Shown here: one piece after another, positions 44,155 through 56,128 of the stretch
How positions within the stretch are numbered: the first letter of the stretch is position 1
How the letters are laid out: every line of letters starts with the position of its first letter
NCBI GenBank assembly: GCA_002099365.1
Contig: MSED01000005.1
Location: 2,232,001 to 2,296,000, forward strand
Origin: Phialophora verrucosa
Taxonomy: Eukaryota; Ascomycota; Eurotiomycetes; Chaetothyriales; Herpotrichiellaceae
Length of the DNA: 64,000 nt
Direction of reading: 5' to 3'
Translations under genes and position numbers: made by a program
Notes under the pieces: generated by a model
Databases searched by the model: none
Seen by the model: only the letters and a program-made list of their open reading frames with translations
What the model was told of the DNA's origin: nothing

Positions 44155-46108
44155 TTATGATGCAGGGTGGAGCTTGCCCTTCTTCGCCAGCTTGTACGTG
44201 ATGCCATTACCGTCGGCATATTCCGAGGGCACCTCTGGCCACTCGTCGACGCCATCGAGCATGGCAACAGCCATGCCGCCGGACATGTGTGTCTGAACGT
44301 GGCAGTGGAAGAGGAAGGCGCCGGGGTTGACAACTTGGTAACGGAGCACCATCCATGTGCTGTTTTGCTCGTTGGGTGTGGTAGTATACTGTGACGCGAC
44401 AAGTCAGCTTGGTGGCCCATTTTCAGTGTGGGAAAGGAAAACTTACCCCATCGCGCAGAGGTGGGTTTGCAAAGTTGAATGTGTTGGCAGGAAGAGCTGC
44501 AGCCGCCTCAGCGACGGTGCTCCATGTCCAGTTGCCGACACCCTTGCCCAGAACGTAGGCCTTGTTGGAATGCTTGTGCATCGGGTGAGGTTGAGCCAGA
44601 GGTCCTTGTGTCTTGATGATCAAATCGACCCACGTGCCATTGGTGGTCTTGAGGATGAGATCGCTTTCGGCGACGTTCGCTGGATCTTCGAAGAGCAGAG
44701 GCGCTTGATCTTCCAGTTCCGGGGCAAAACCCTGCACGCCGCTAAGAGTCCACTGGTAGGCTCCGGCGGGCTGACCGAGCTTCTTGATGTTCATTTCGTA
44801 GGTGGCGTCCGCAGTAGGAGCTGGGGGTGATGGCGGATAGGGGGCGGCCAGATTGTCGTTGAATGGGACGAATGTCGTGGTGTTGGCGCCGGCGAAGTTC
44901 ATGATTGACAACGCGTTCGGATCTTCTGTCGCAGGTCCCACTGAGCCCTTGTAGCTCAAGACAGCAAAGCCGCTGATGACTTGGTTGAGACCGTTGTTCG
45001 CAACGCGAATGGCGTACTGGGCCGGGGTCTGGTTAAGCTCGACCAAGACCGAGTACCTGTCGCCGTTGTTGACAACCACTTGGTCCACGAGTTGGGGCGT
45101 GACATAGCCGCCGTCGACGCCGTAAACCCACATCCTATGTCCATCAATGGTGAATTTGAGCAACTCGTATCCACCCGGGTTGATGAAGGTGAGAGCAGCA
45201 AAGCCTTTTGCGGGATCCACGCTGATGACTTCGGTCGGCCCGGTTGAGGGCGTGCAATCAAAGTAAGCATCGGATGGGAGGGTGTCAATGCTGAACGTGA
45301 AGTTGCCTTGGGTAGCTGGCAAATTGGGGGGCAAGCAGCCTTTGTTGGTAATCTCAGATGGGCTGACTTGGGCAAGCAGGGGAGCAACCTTGGGGCTCGT
45401 ATAGGCGGTCAACTCGTCCCGGGTCAAGCAGATCTGTGAGCCCTTGCCGTTGATGATGATGGCGTCGGCGCAAGCAAAGTCGATGTTCGCATCTTGTTCC
45501 TGTTGGTGGAGTTCTGCTGAGGTATACTTGTTGTAGTCTGAGATGAATACAGTCTGCAGCTCATCATCCGCGGCTGACATCAAGTCCTGGTAATATGGGT
45601 CATCATTGATTAAGCTGAACGGTTTGTCGTCCTTGGAGGCTGGAGAAATGACGATGGCGCCATACATTCCATCCATAATCTGCGATCGGAAGTGCGAGTG
45701 GTAAAAGTAGACTCCAGAGGCATCAGCGGTCCATTTGTACAAGAAGGACGAGCCAGGGGCGATCGCATGTTGCGAAAGACCCGGTACACCGTCTGACCAT
45801 GGCGTGCCTTGTTGAACAATTCCGTGGAAATGGATCGTGGTCGGGTCGGGCAGTTCATTGTGTACGAGGAATTCCACACTTTGGCCGACCTTCAACTTCA
45901 ATGGAGGGCCTGGGAAGGTGCCGTTGGTCAGGATCATCTTGCGCGGTGTCCCGCCAATGGGGGTGTAGTCTTCCCATGTTAACGTAACCTCAAAGTGAAC
46001 GACGTCTGCTCGTTTATCAAGCGAATGTGACAGTGACGAAGGGGCAGCGGTGCTGAAGACAGCGAGCGAGAGGCAGGAGATGATGGCGAGGAGCCGTGCG
46101 AAAGCCAT
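44155..46108 (-). CDS. Secreted multicopper oxidase (laccase/Abr1-like)
   Basis: Two exons on the minus strand, 46108-44447 and 44388-44155, with a 58-nt intron (GTAAGT, AGCTGAC branch, TCACAG), giving 631 aa. A signal peptide (residues about 1-21, [20 protein letters not shown]) is followed by a Kex2-type DKR at 31-33. All four copper motifs are present: HFHG at 93-96, YHSH at 136-139, HPMHKH at 508-513 and HCHVQTHM at 582-589. The joined HCH motif sits in exon 2. The block [20 protein letters not shown] is typical of ascomycete multicopper oxidases of the Abr1/laccase type, involved in pigment or phenol oxidation. Substrate choice cannot be determined. The in-frame ATG at 46162 would add a leader that weakens the signal peptide. 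Confidence 0.93.
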
Positions 46109-49100
46109 TGTGGCCAGGGGGAACAATCCCAACAATAAACAATGAGGGTAAGTACTGTGCAAAGATGAAAATGTAGTAGAATAGAATGAATGGTGGTACA
46201 GATCGAAGCATATGAGGGTGAGGGCGAGGTTGGGGAAGGTTATAATAAATTATGGGCCGTTTGCATATCACTCACCAAGCCTGGCCCATGCCTGACTGCA
46301 GCTTCGAGGATGAGACAGGGATCGTGATAGGAAGGCGGGAATTTTCGACGCCACGATGGGCTGGATGCTGCCACCAGCCTGATGTTGATGGACCGAAAAA
46401 ACAGTGTTTCTATTCTATCGGTTAGCGTCTTAGCAGTGGCATTGGTGCTCGGGCTGACCAGGGTCGGATGGGTACTTGCATGACTGGGGAGGCCACCCCG
46501 GCATTGGCAACCGCTTTTCGGCAACGCGTGGTTTGCTAGCATGCCAGCTGGTCGCATCCGCACCAGAATTGGAGCATTCGCAACGAGCAATGCCTCGCAG
46601 GTGAGTTCTGCGCTCTGGCCGCGGTGCTAGCTGAAGCTGACACATGACGCTGCGCACGGTAGTGAGGCCATCTACAAGTATAGAATTGAGTCTGGCTATC
46701 CAGAACCGAGGCTCGGCGTAATCTGCTGATGATACATCGAGGGTCGACAAGGCATCCCAAACAGAGGGCTACCCATCAATACCTGTTAGGCGTTTGATCA
46801 GTTCCCCGCGGCAGGGTTTGCTGAGGGTGCGCGGCTGAACGCTTGTGAAGGGCAATCAGCGACACCTGTGACAAGCGAGTGACCGCGCCGCAGCCGCCAA
46901 GGCAACAGCTGAAGTTTGGTGATCCCCATTAAGAGCGTGCAGGAGCGGAGGGTGGAGGCTGCAGATTTCCTGCCAAGGACGGGCTAGCCATTGGAAGGAC
47001 CAAAACCGCCGAAGACAAAGCCGCTGTGACTGGCCAGGTCATTTCCTGCAGATACTGCCAAGCACAGGCCGGCAGCCTTGGAACACGAGGCTAGCTCCCA
47101 ATGGCGAATGGCTGGGCCCTGTTGTCAGTGTGAACGAGATTCAAGGAAGCGAAGTCGGCTTGGTATAACACTTGGCTTTGCTGAGATGACGGCTAAAATG
47201 CCTGACGAGCGGTGAATCGACTCGAGCAACACTTTCACGATTGGCGCAATCATCCACCATCAAGCTCGTTCTGGGCAGTGTTCAAGCTCTACACATCCTC
47301 CTCTGACTTCTGCGCCGTCAGATTAGCGAAGGAAGCCACAGGTCAACTGCGTTCTGACAGCCAAGTCAGCGGAGGCTCCGATCCGTTTCTGAATCGATGC
47401 AGATCGTGGCGGGAGATTGGCCTGGACGCTTGGGCACTGGAGTGACAGTCGTGTACGATGAACGTGCACGGCGAGACGATTTCCTGGTTTTGCTGTGGAA
47501 GGTTCTGCTAACGCTGCTGGAGCGGAGGCAAAAGTGATTGCTGCGAAAGAGACTGAGAGATGGAGCGAGGGTGGAATTGTGGCTGCCAAGCCCAAAGCGC
47601 GGGCTCGCATTGGCCCAGCGCGCTCGAGCCCCAGCCCCTCCCGCTAAGTTAGCCACCGTGGCCACCTGCAGCAAAATTCACTTTGACCTTTGTCTTCATT
47701 TCGCCGTGGTTGGCCCGTTCGCTCCTGCTCCAATGCAGGTACATCGCGTGCTTCTATTTTCATCCCGACTGCCAAGCTGCCAAGACAGCCTCCCGGAGCA
47801 ACACGTGCTCACTTCCTGCACATTGGCTCCGCGGGGCAAAAGTGAGCTGAGACAGAGCGTGCAGCAAGCGAGGGCCACCGCCACCTCACACGTATCGGTG
47901 TCGACAATCTGCGGAATGGAAGGCTACTTATCGATAGGCAGGCGGTCGAAGCTTGAGTCCCCAGAGTCGGGATTCGAGGTACACAGTACGTACGGCTCAA
48001 TTGCGCACGATCTCAACCTAATGTGTCCCCACCAGAAGCAGAAAATCATGAGTCTGTGTACCATAACAAATGCCATGTTTGCGGCCGCACGGAATCCATC
48101 GACCTTGGCACAGCTCGTTTACACAAGTCTCCGGGCCGCAGTGTCGAATGACAAGCTGCTGGTACCGGAGCCAAGGTAGCCATCTGACTCTGCCTGCGGG
48201 GCTGAAAATGGACTGCAACGTGGTCGGCCTCAATGCATGACTGCGCGCTCGAAGCCTCGGGTTCCAACCTCATCACACCGCATGACCAACCTCAGACAGA
48301 TGTTCGCCATGGAGCCCTTCAGCAGACGCCCAGAACCTCCGGACACCGGTTCGTTGTGCCAAGACGGAGACTCCTATGACTTCCCTTCTCAACATGTCGG
48401 GAGAGGTTGCTGGGCTAGCTTGAAGCTGCGCCGCACCTATCATGAATGCTTTGAGTCATACGAGGGCGGAGAGGCGTCCATCTGAAGATGATGTGCATGA
48501 CCAGCAGTGAAGTCCGTGACTTACAAAGTCTGCTCTTCGCGGTACAATCACATGCTGGGCTCGTCGACTTTGAGCAAATGGCAGGCATCTCCATCTCAGA
48601 GTGCTGCATGCTCAGTCCTCGTATCTGCACAGCATCTCAACTGTTCCAGAGGGATCTCTTCGGGTGCAAAATAAGCTCGGAATGTGATAACGAAATACTC
48701 TTGGACCCCAGCGCCCCTCTGCATTCGAGCCATAAGATCGAGACCAGTGCTGTCAGCTTCAGGTGTTGACAGCATGCTTGAATCCAGGAATTTGCGTCTG
48801 CACGTCCTGTTCTCCCCACCGAACTGCACCGCCGTCAGCAAACCTACTGGCCTTGTGGATATCTGCCAAGTTGAGCGCTCGGCGACTTGCTCACATCGGC
48901 TATGCTTGCATAGATCGCGATGCAGTTTGCAGACGTTTGTGTAGACGCTTGCGGCAGCGCCTTTGCAAATACAGCTAAGTTGAAGTGGACCAGGCAATTT
49001 CACAGCGCTGTGGTAAGTTCACATCCATGTGATCTGTAGCTAACAACCGGGTTAACTTGGCTGCGCCTGATTCGGAATGCTCGGTGCGTATCTCATTTTG

Positions 49101-50409
49101 ATACCTGCAATACAAGCAGAGATCCCGGTGAGTCAATCCTATCTGAATCGGGACTTCCAAGCTGTTTGTCGAAGACCTTCCTCGCTGAAGCCTAGTCCGA
49201 TCAGTTCGATGGAATGCGGGCTGTCTCCTTTCAGCGGCTAAACTTGATATGAAGCGTTGATGGAAAGTAAGTATGCCCTATCATGGTGCTTCACACCCGA
49301 GAGGTGATATGATCAAACCGCCCGAACGTGGTTAAGCAAAAGTAAGAGCAGGCATCCATGTGCGCATGCCACTGTCCAACCTTCTCGCTCGGCATCGAGC
49401 AGGTAAGGAGGACTACCCTGTGGTCAGTAGATCAAAAATTCAGGGAAGCCTCGTCTCGCTGGCAGGTCTTCCAAATTCTATACCTGAAACAACCTTGGGT
49501 AAAGCAAGAGATGCCCGATCCAGTCACTGGTGTGACCGATTCTGGCGACCTTGTCAGTGGTCCTGGCGATGTCTGCCGCGCAGAGCATTTCGTACCGGTT
49601 TGATCTCCCGTCCGAGATTGTTTTCTACCGCAGTCAACTGGATACCACATGCAGAATGCGGATGGATTATAGCCGACTTCTCACGCCCGCGTTTCAGTGT
49701 TGCAAAAGATGACGATCGGCTTCGCGATTGGTATGCATGAAGTCATTCCCCCATCTCTCTCTTCAGGCGATCTTGCACAAAACCAAGCCTTGCATTACTG
49801 AACACTTCGGGACTTCTACCTCGGCGAGTTCGACACCCATAGTCCATTTGGACAAGCCCCGTGGTGATTGAGAGCATATTTGTGTCATGTATGCTACGGC
49901 ATGTATGGCACTGGCGGATTAGCCAGCCACGACGTCCACTTGAGCTGATACGATACGATACTACAGAGTACACGACTCGATGGCGCCAGAGCGGTTGGAG
50001 TTGGGGCGATGAGGCTGTGATGATGGCGCGCGACATGGTGACGGTGAGTCGCCTCGCGAGGTCGTCTACACCGTCTCTCCACTTCAGCGACTCCTTTGGG
50101 CATGAAGCACCGCACAGCACAGTATCCGGAGAAGAGGAAGACCGCCAGCGCCTTGAAGACGGCGTAGTATGATCATTGCCAACACGGCCGGCGACAGACA
50201 GACGCAGTGGCCGGGCTCGAAGAATGTGGATGGAAGTGCAATCGACAACGCACGCACAGGAGCAAACCCATATTGGAAAATGACCTTGCTCCCACAGGCG
50301 GTATCATTGTTGCCATGTCCGCCGAGACGATGTTCGACGATTACCAAACTTGTCCACCGTGTTTGTGTGCTTTTGCCACGACCACGTATGCATACCGTAT
50401 TGAACTGGA
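46109..50409. other. Gene desert 2 (4.3 kb)
   Basis: Upstream of the multicopper oxidase, downstream of the oxidoreductase. The longest frame is 213 codons (47538-48179, plus, starting TTG) and has no protein features. A TATAATAAATTA-like element occurs at about 46240-46252, about 135 bp upstream of the oxidase start on the minus strand. Confidence 0.5.
46240..46252 (-). promoter_or_regulatory. Possible TATA element of the multicopper oxidase
   Basis: Read on the minus strand the sequence is TAATTTATTATAA, about 135 nt upstream of the preferred ATG at 46108. It is the only strongly A/T-rich block there. The assignment is by position only. Confidence 0.35.
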
Positions 50410-51887
50410 TTACTTGAGTTCGACACGATCGGCGTCACCCACGACGATCTCAACCAACCGATTCCCTTCATCGAGACTCCTGCGTCCGGCCTCCAGGATG
50501 GCCGTGGTGAGGACGGTGCTCCTCAACGTAGGCAAGCCTCTCTTGTCCAGCTGGTCGACGGTCACGCGCCCGTCATTGACGGCCGTGACGCCGTCGATGA
50601 ACTTTTCGATACTCACATACCCGTACCCACTCTGGCCGTTGAAATTGCCCTCCTCGTCCGGCGCATAGCGCATGTAGAAGGGATTGTACCACTTCAGGGC
50701 ACTGCCGGACCGGTCGGACTCGTCCACGACGTCATACCCGCGCTTCGCCTGGTTGACGTTGATCTCGCCCCGCGAGGCCACGTAGTGGAAGTGCTGCTGC
50801 GAGTGGACGCCCGCGTTCATCGGCGCCGTCCAACTGGCCGTGTAGATGCCCGTGGCGCGCTTGGCGTCGCTCTCCCGCGTCCAATCGACCAGCAGGGTGA
50901 TGGTGTCCTCGGTGCCCTTGACGCAGCCCACCTCCTCGGAGATGCCGACGCTGGCGCTGGCGCGGACGGTCGCGGGCCGCCAGCCGGCGTCGCGCACCAT
51001 CCACTCGCAGATGTCCACGTGGTGCGAGTTGAGGTAGTAGGAGATGTCGGACTCGCGGCCTGCCCAGGCCTTGAACGTCTCCAGCTGCGACTTGGGCTGC
51101 GACATGTAGCTGTAGAAGTAATTGAAGTCGCCGAGCGCGCGGGCCTTGAACCGCGCGTCCGCGTACGCCGGGTCGAACCGCTTGTGGTGCTCGACGTAGA
51201 CGAGCACGCCGTGCGCGTCCGCCAGCGCCAGCAGCTCCAGGTGGTGCGCCAGGAGCTTGGTCGCGGGCTTGGTCACCAAGACGTGGTGGCCGCGCTCGAT
51301 CGCGTAGCGCGCAATGGCGTAGTGCGTCGAGTCCGGCGTGAAGATGGTGACTGCGCTGCGGCTGGGGAGCGCGTCGATGGCCCGCTTGTACGCGTCCGGG
51401 TCGGTTTGGTCGTCGGCCGGAAACGACTGGAACGACACGTCCAGCCCGTTGTACGCCTCGGAGATGTTCTTCCTCAGGTGCTCGCGGATCGAGGGGAATT
51501 TCTTGCCAGAGACGCCCACCATCGAGAGGTCCGAGACTTTACCCCGGCGGCGAAGGTCAAATACTAGTGTCAATGTTGCGTTAGTGACGCGCTGGAAAGC
51601 CGTCCTGTTCTGTTTCTGAATCTCATCCTTCGTTCCCAAGTGATGAGGATGTGGCCAGGGGAAGGGCAAGGGGACGGGGATTAGGATTGAGATTGGGAGT
51701 AATCATCTGTGCCTCGCAGGCGCAACTTCGCCCAACAACAGACCAAATCAATCACCACGCGACACAACAGCCACTTACACGTCAACCCAACGACTCCCAC
51801 TTTTTTATCCGACGTCGACGCAGCCCCCGAGACGAACCCGGTCGTGTACTCCCCCGTCCCGACCATCAGCACTGCCGGCGGCGCCAT
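50410..51887 (-). CDS. Gfo/Idh/MocA-type NAD(P)-dependent oxidoreductase
   Basis: Two exons on the minus strand, 51887-51779 and 51563-50410, with a long intron (GTAAGT, CACTAAC branch, ACTAG), giving 420 aa. The N-terminus has the nucleotide-binding turn VGTGEYTTG (residues 9-17), then the joined [16 protein letters not shown]. The Rossmann half contains [20 protein letters not shown] and the conserved [10 protein letters not shown] near residue 120, and the C-terminal half [10 protein letters not shown], then [17 protein letters not shown]. The EHHKRFDP block and [10 protein letters not shown] supply likely catalytic residues. Family members oxidise sugars, inositols or related alcohols; the substrate is unknown. 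Third codon positions are G/C-rich, unlike the flanks. The start lies in a region just downstream of a tandem repeat (52005-52100). Confidence 0.9.
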
Positions 51888-54800
51888 GTTGGATAACTTT
51901 GATGATTGTAGGGGGTAATTGAAATCCGCCCAGATCAGGGATTAATCAATATCGCTGTTCTGGCTGTGTCGTGCGGTTCTCTTGTCAAATAGATCCACTG
52001 TAATCGAGTTGAGCAATTGAGCAGTTGAGCAGTTGAGCAGTTGAGCAGTTGAGCAGTTGAGCAGTTGAGCAGTTGAGCAGTTGAGCAGTTGAGCAATTTC
52101 GCCCTGAATTGGACGTATGTATGCTAAATACCCCGTGCACAGTATGCCACGGGTGCCTGGGTAATCAGATACTGTATGTATCTGCGTTGCGTGCCTTGCA
52201 ATAACCTTTCCTCGCGCGCTCTCGCACCGGACTGTCACGACCTCACGCGACCTTCACCACAACGTAATTATATAACACCATCCACGCTGATGGTGTGTGG
52301 TGATGTTCCGCCTTCCGTGACGTAGGAAATTAATTACTGTAATGCGTCGAGGAAAGAAAGCCGCGTGGGCAGCGTGCAGGTAGGTGCAGAGGGCACCTAC
52401 ATATGTGGGATGTGGGATGTAAGAGGTCACTTATCCTGCTGTATCCGCATCTGCAACCCCAACTTCCCCCCCTGCGGAGCGTCGTGATGCGTGAGGGACA
52501 CGAACTGTAAAGCGACGGTTAAATTCCAGTCCCATCACCCTTGCGTTGCGTTGCATCCGGTCCGGAAGAGAAACACAGCAGAAGCGGAGAGCTCAATTGC
52601 CGCTCTGGGAACGGAGGACGTGTTCGACGGGCGATTGAGGAGTCGGGATTTGCGCCGACGAAAGGTTTCGGAATTCCAGACTGGCCCAAGCAATTTCTCC
52701 AAATGCTCGACAACGAAGCTGCGAACACAATACATGGTTACTTTTTCAATGTCGCTGGATCGGTGCGTTTCGGCGTGTGTGGCGCGCTCGATCAACCCTC
52801 GCGACGACTGGTCTCTGTCGGAGGAAAAGCAGAGTCATGCGAAAGCGAAGAATCGAGGCGAAGAGCAGGTTGATAATAGATGATTAATTATATACTCAAG
52901 CACAAGCACCCAGTATGCCACGAGGACCGAAAGCTCATGCGGATGATGGGTTAATATGTCTCCTTTGACCATTGACCATTGAACAAGCTCCAAGTGAAGC
53001 GGCAGAGTTATGAATGTGTCTCAATACCGTCCATCGGACGGGGGTCCACGTCCGTCAGTCAGGCAGTCGGCATCAAAGTCACTGGAGGCGATAGAGTCTA
53101 CAAATGTCAGCGTACCGTAGAAGTGGTGGGTTGCCACTATGCTTATGCGAGTCACCGTGGCCACTGTCGGCCCTGAATACGTCGCCAGTGCCTTCAAACA
53201 CCACGAGCACGGGGTTTCCTCGAAGATCAGCACCCATTCCAGTCTCGGAGGGGGAAGTTGAAGCCGTTGAGCATCAGGCTGCTTACTTTCCACCTCCATA
53301 TGTTGGCTGGTTGAAGCTAGAGCTGATGCCTCCACGATCTTCTCACCCTTCCTTGCCACGCCACTTGCTCCTGCAATCTGGACTTCTTGATCGAACCGAC
53401 GCGATTGAAGATAACCGTGAACCGGCATCAATTCGCGGCGATCATTGTCCCTGGCCGGCTTGATTGAAGCCCATCGCTGGGCTGACCGCAGGCACCACCG
53501 AAAAAATCATTGTTGGACCGATGCTACAGTGATTGTCGAAAGGCTTGTAATCAAATTCCATGGATAAGTAGTTTCATACCTCAGGGGCCGGGGACGAACT
53601 TCACAGTCCACTGGCAAGAGGATCCTTCGCATTCCCGGCACATTGGTTCGATCAGCCATCTGAGTAGATCCCTTCCGCCACAACAGTGGACTCAGCCAGT
53701 CTCTGCTGGCCAATATACGGCGTTCTAGGCCATCTTTCTTTGGTGAGGGCGTCGACGCCTAGAAGTGAGTGTCAAGGTCTAGTGAAAGCGAGCACACCGG
53801 ACGGCCCATCGCTGCTGCTCGCAGAGATGCAAGAGCAGATGAATAGTCCGCGGAATACTGCTCGCATGTGTACACGAGGTAGAAGACACGGAGGATAACC
53901 TGTCTGTGGTGGCAGTTCTTGTCGCAAGTATCACGGAAATATTGCTGTTGTCATCATCCCTCAGGCATTTATAGTGACTGACATTGGGTTGAAGGGATCG
54001 ACCTAGGCATTAGGGCATGTTAACTCGATGTCTCAGCAGGCAAAGCTTGGTTCTGTGCCCCAATGTCTCACGACGGTTCTGGTTCCGGCAATCTGGAATT
54101 GCCACTGCGCTTATCCCTGAGATATACGGAAAAGGGTCCAGCCCTGTCAGAAGAAGTGCTCCTTGCTGTCATTGGACTAGTTGGCAAGTATCATTCCTCA
54201 ACTCCCGTTCAGGTTCTGTTGAACCATCTCCATCACGGAAGAGTTGGCTTTTTCTTGACAGCAGCAATATTTTGATGACCATAATGTTTGATTTCGTGAA
54301 CGCTGCTGGCTCATGCTCGTTGAAGTCTTCGTCGCAGTGGTGCATTCCTCTGTCTAGTGTCTTCAGGAATCCTTCTGCCAGTATATTGCCTTATTTTCAG
54401 CTCACTATCATGGAATAGGGAGCGTAGGCTAGACAAGCCACCAACGGCCTGGACTGCAGATCCTCCAGGCGGCCGAGTCCCCAGCACGAACGTGCGTGCA
54501 ACCGAGAGTTCAAGCTTTGTGATCTTCATCGTGGCTGGCTGACTGATGCAGGCGTCGATTTATGCCGCATGATGACATGGTTTGGCGATCTCTGGGTAAG
54601 GCAGAAATGGCGGTCGCTTGACCCGGTTCATACTGCCGAAAATGCCCTCTGTGGACAAATTGCGTTTGGCTAGTACTCGTTTATCGAAGAGCAGGTGCAA
54701 GCCAGAGTTCAGTGTTCGTGCGTGTTACACTCCGTGAGCTGACAGGACTTACGGAGTTGCGTCGGACTTCTCGATGAAGTTCAGGAGTTAAGATAGCTCG

Positions 54801-56128
54801 AATCTTCGCCCTGGCAAACTTACGTCCACCTTCACGGGTTTAATGTCGCTGTAGGGGCCCTGTTCTCTCCTTGTTAACTGTAAATGGATTGGTCTATACC
54901 GTAATGTCGTACGGCATCTTTTTGACCGTTCCGGATATTGCGGTTGGTTTTGTCTTTTCAGGAGGTTGACAAAAGCCATTCGTGGCAGTCAAGATGTATG
55001 GACCAGCGGTCAACCCCACCGTTTATTTTCATGCACGGATGCGGAACACCTAACTCGGACTGTGGGCATCGAGCGTTGACGGTATATCGGTCGAGATCTA
55101 CCAGGCATGACATGGTACACACCGCCGTCTGGACGGTATCTGGCTGCTCGGCTGATCTCACACAGATGCGCAAATGTCTTGAAATTGAGCGGCTTGAAAC
55201 ATGTATCCTGAGTCAGGGTAGTACCGTGGGGCCGCAGAGACGAACTCTAATACCAAAGTTCTGGCGGTAAGCCATACTACTATCAAATCGCGAAGTATTG
55301 CCGTGGATATGCGGTTTCGCGAGCCGTGAGTAATATATCCTTGACGCTGTTGGCGTGTCGATCGAGGTAGTCAGAAATGTATCGGAGCAGACATTGCTTG
55401 ATAATGGCGTTTATTTCGAGAACGCGGCTGTCAGGATGGTGAACCCGAGAGGAGGGGGGTAACGGAACGGTTGACAGATGGCGGCAACGACTGTTCCTGG
55501 GGTCTAGAATACCAGTTCAGTTTTCAGCCTTGCGCTCGACATCTGCCAGTAAAGTTCATGGGGTCCGGAAACAGTAAGTGTACTCGTTCAGGGACTGTGC
55601 CGCGAGGGTGGCGATGGAAGATAGGGAGACATTAAGCTCCAGCCAACTGGAAGGGGGCGTCGTTTACCCGGATGGGCATGGTCGGGAGAACAATGTGCTT
55701 ATCTAATTGCTGTCCTTATGTCCAGGTCGCCGTAAAGACCCATATTTGGCTCGTGGCCAGCTCGTGGTCCGTGGATGTGCCTCCGGCTCAAAGGGCATTT
55801 CACGAATACCCATAGTCGGCGTGTAGGTAATCAGCTCGGTTACCAGGACCAATGGCAGACCTTGAAATCAAAATACCAAGCTGAGTATTATACCGAGTAG
55901 ACTCAGCAGGCGGGTCTGTTGCTTTCGGATCGGGCGTGAGAGTCACGTTTGTTCGAGGCTGCGGAATCCGATTCAAAGCTTTCGTGGTGGTGAAACTGTG
56001 CCACCCATCAAGCATTGCCACCAAGACTCTTAAAGCCCTAGGAGGCTTCTTTTTGCTTTTCGATTTCGCCCAGCATTTTCCAAACGCAACCGCAGACGAC
56101 CTTTCGAGCAAGAGGATGCAAAATCAAG
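51888..56128. other. Gene desert 3 (4.2 kb)
   Basis: No supportable gene. It begins with the promoter of the oxidoreductase and the 8-bp tandem array, then a long series of short frames without protein character. Its right end is the promoter of the transcription factor at 56129. Confidence 0.5.
52005..52100. repeat. 8-bp tandem repeat array (GCAGTTGA)
   Basis: Nine exact head-to-tail copies of GCAGTTGA occupy 52021-52092. Degenerate copies flank them (CGAGTTGA, GCAATTGA on the left, GCAATTTC on the right), so the array spans 52005-52100. It lies 118-213 bp upstream of the start codon of the oxidoreductase on the minus strand, in its promoter. The perfect identity indicates recent expansion. 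Confidence 0.95.

Noticed and set aside
47538..48179. 213-codon plus-strand frame upstream of the multicopper oxidase
   Set aside because: It begins with TTG, and its translation lacks conserved motifs or plausible secondary-structure pattern.
50785..51567. 260-codon plus-strand frame opposite the oxidoreductase
   Set aside because: It is a shadow created by G/C-rich codons of the real minus-strand gene; the translation is Val/Arg/Asp-rich without domains.
53021..53431. 136-codon minus-strand frame in the third gene desert
   Set aside because: Overlapping frames in other registers are as long, and no protein character or splice partner is found.
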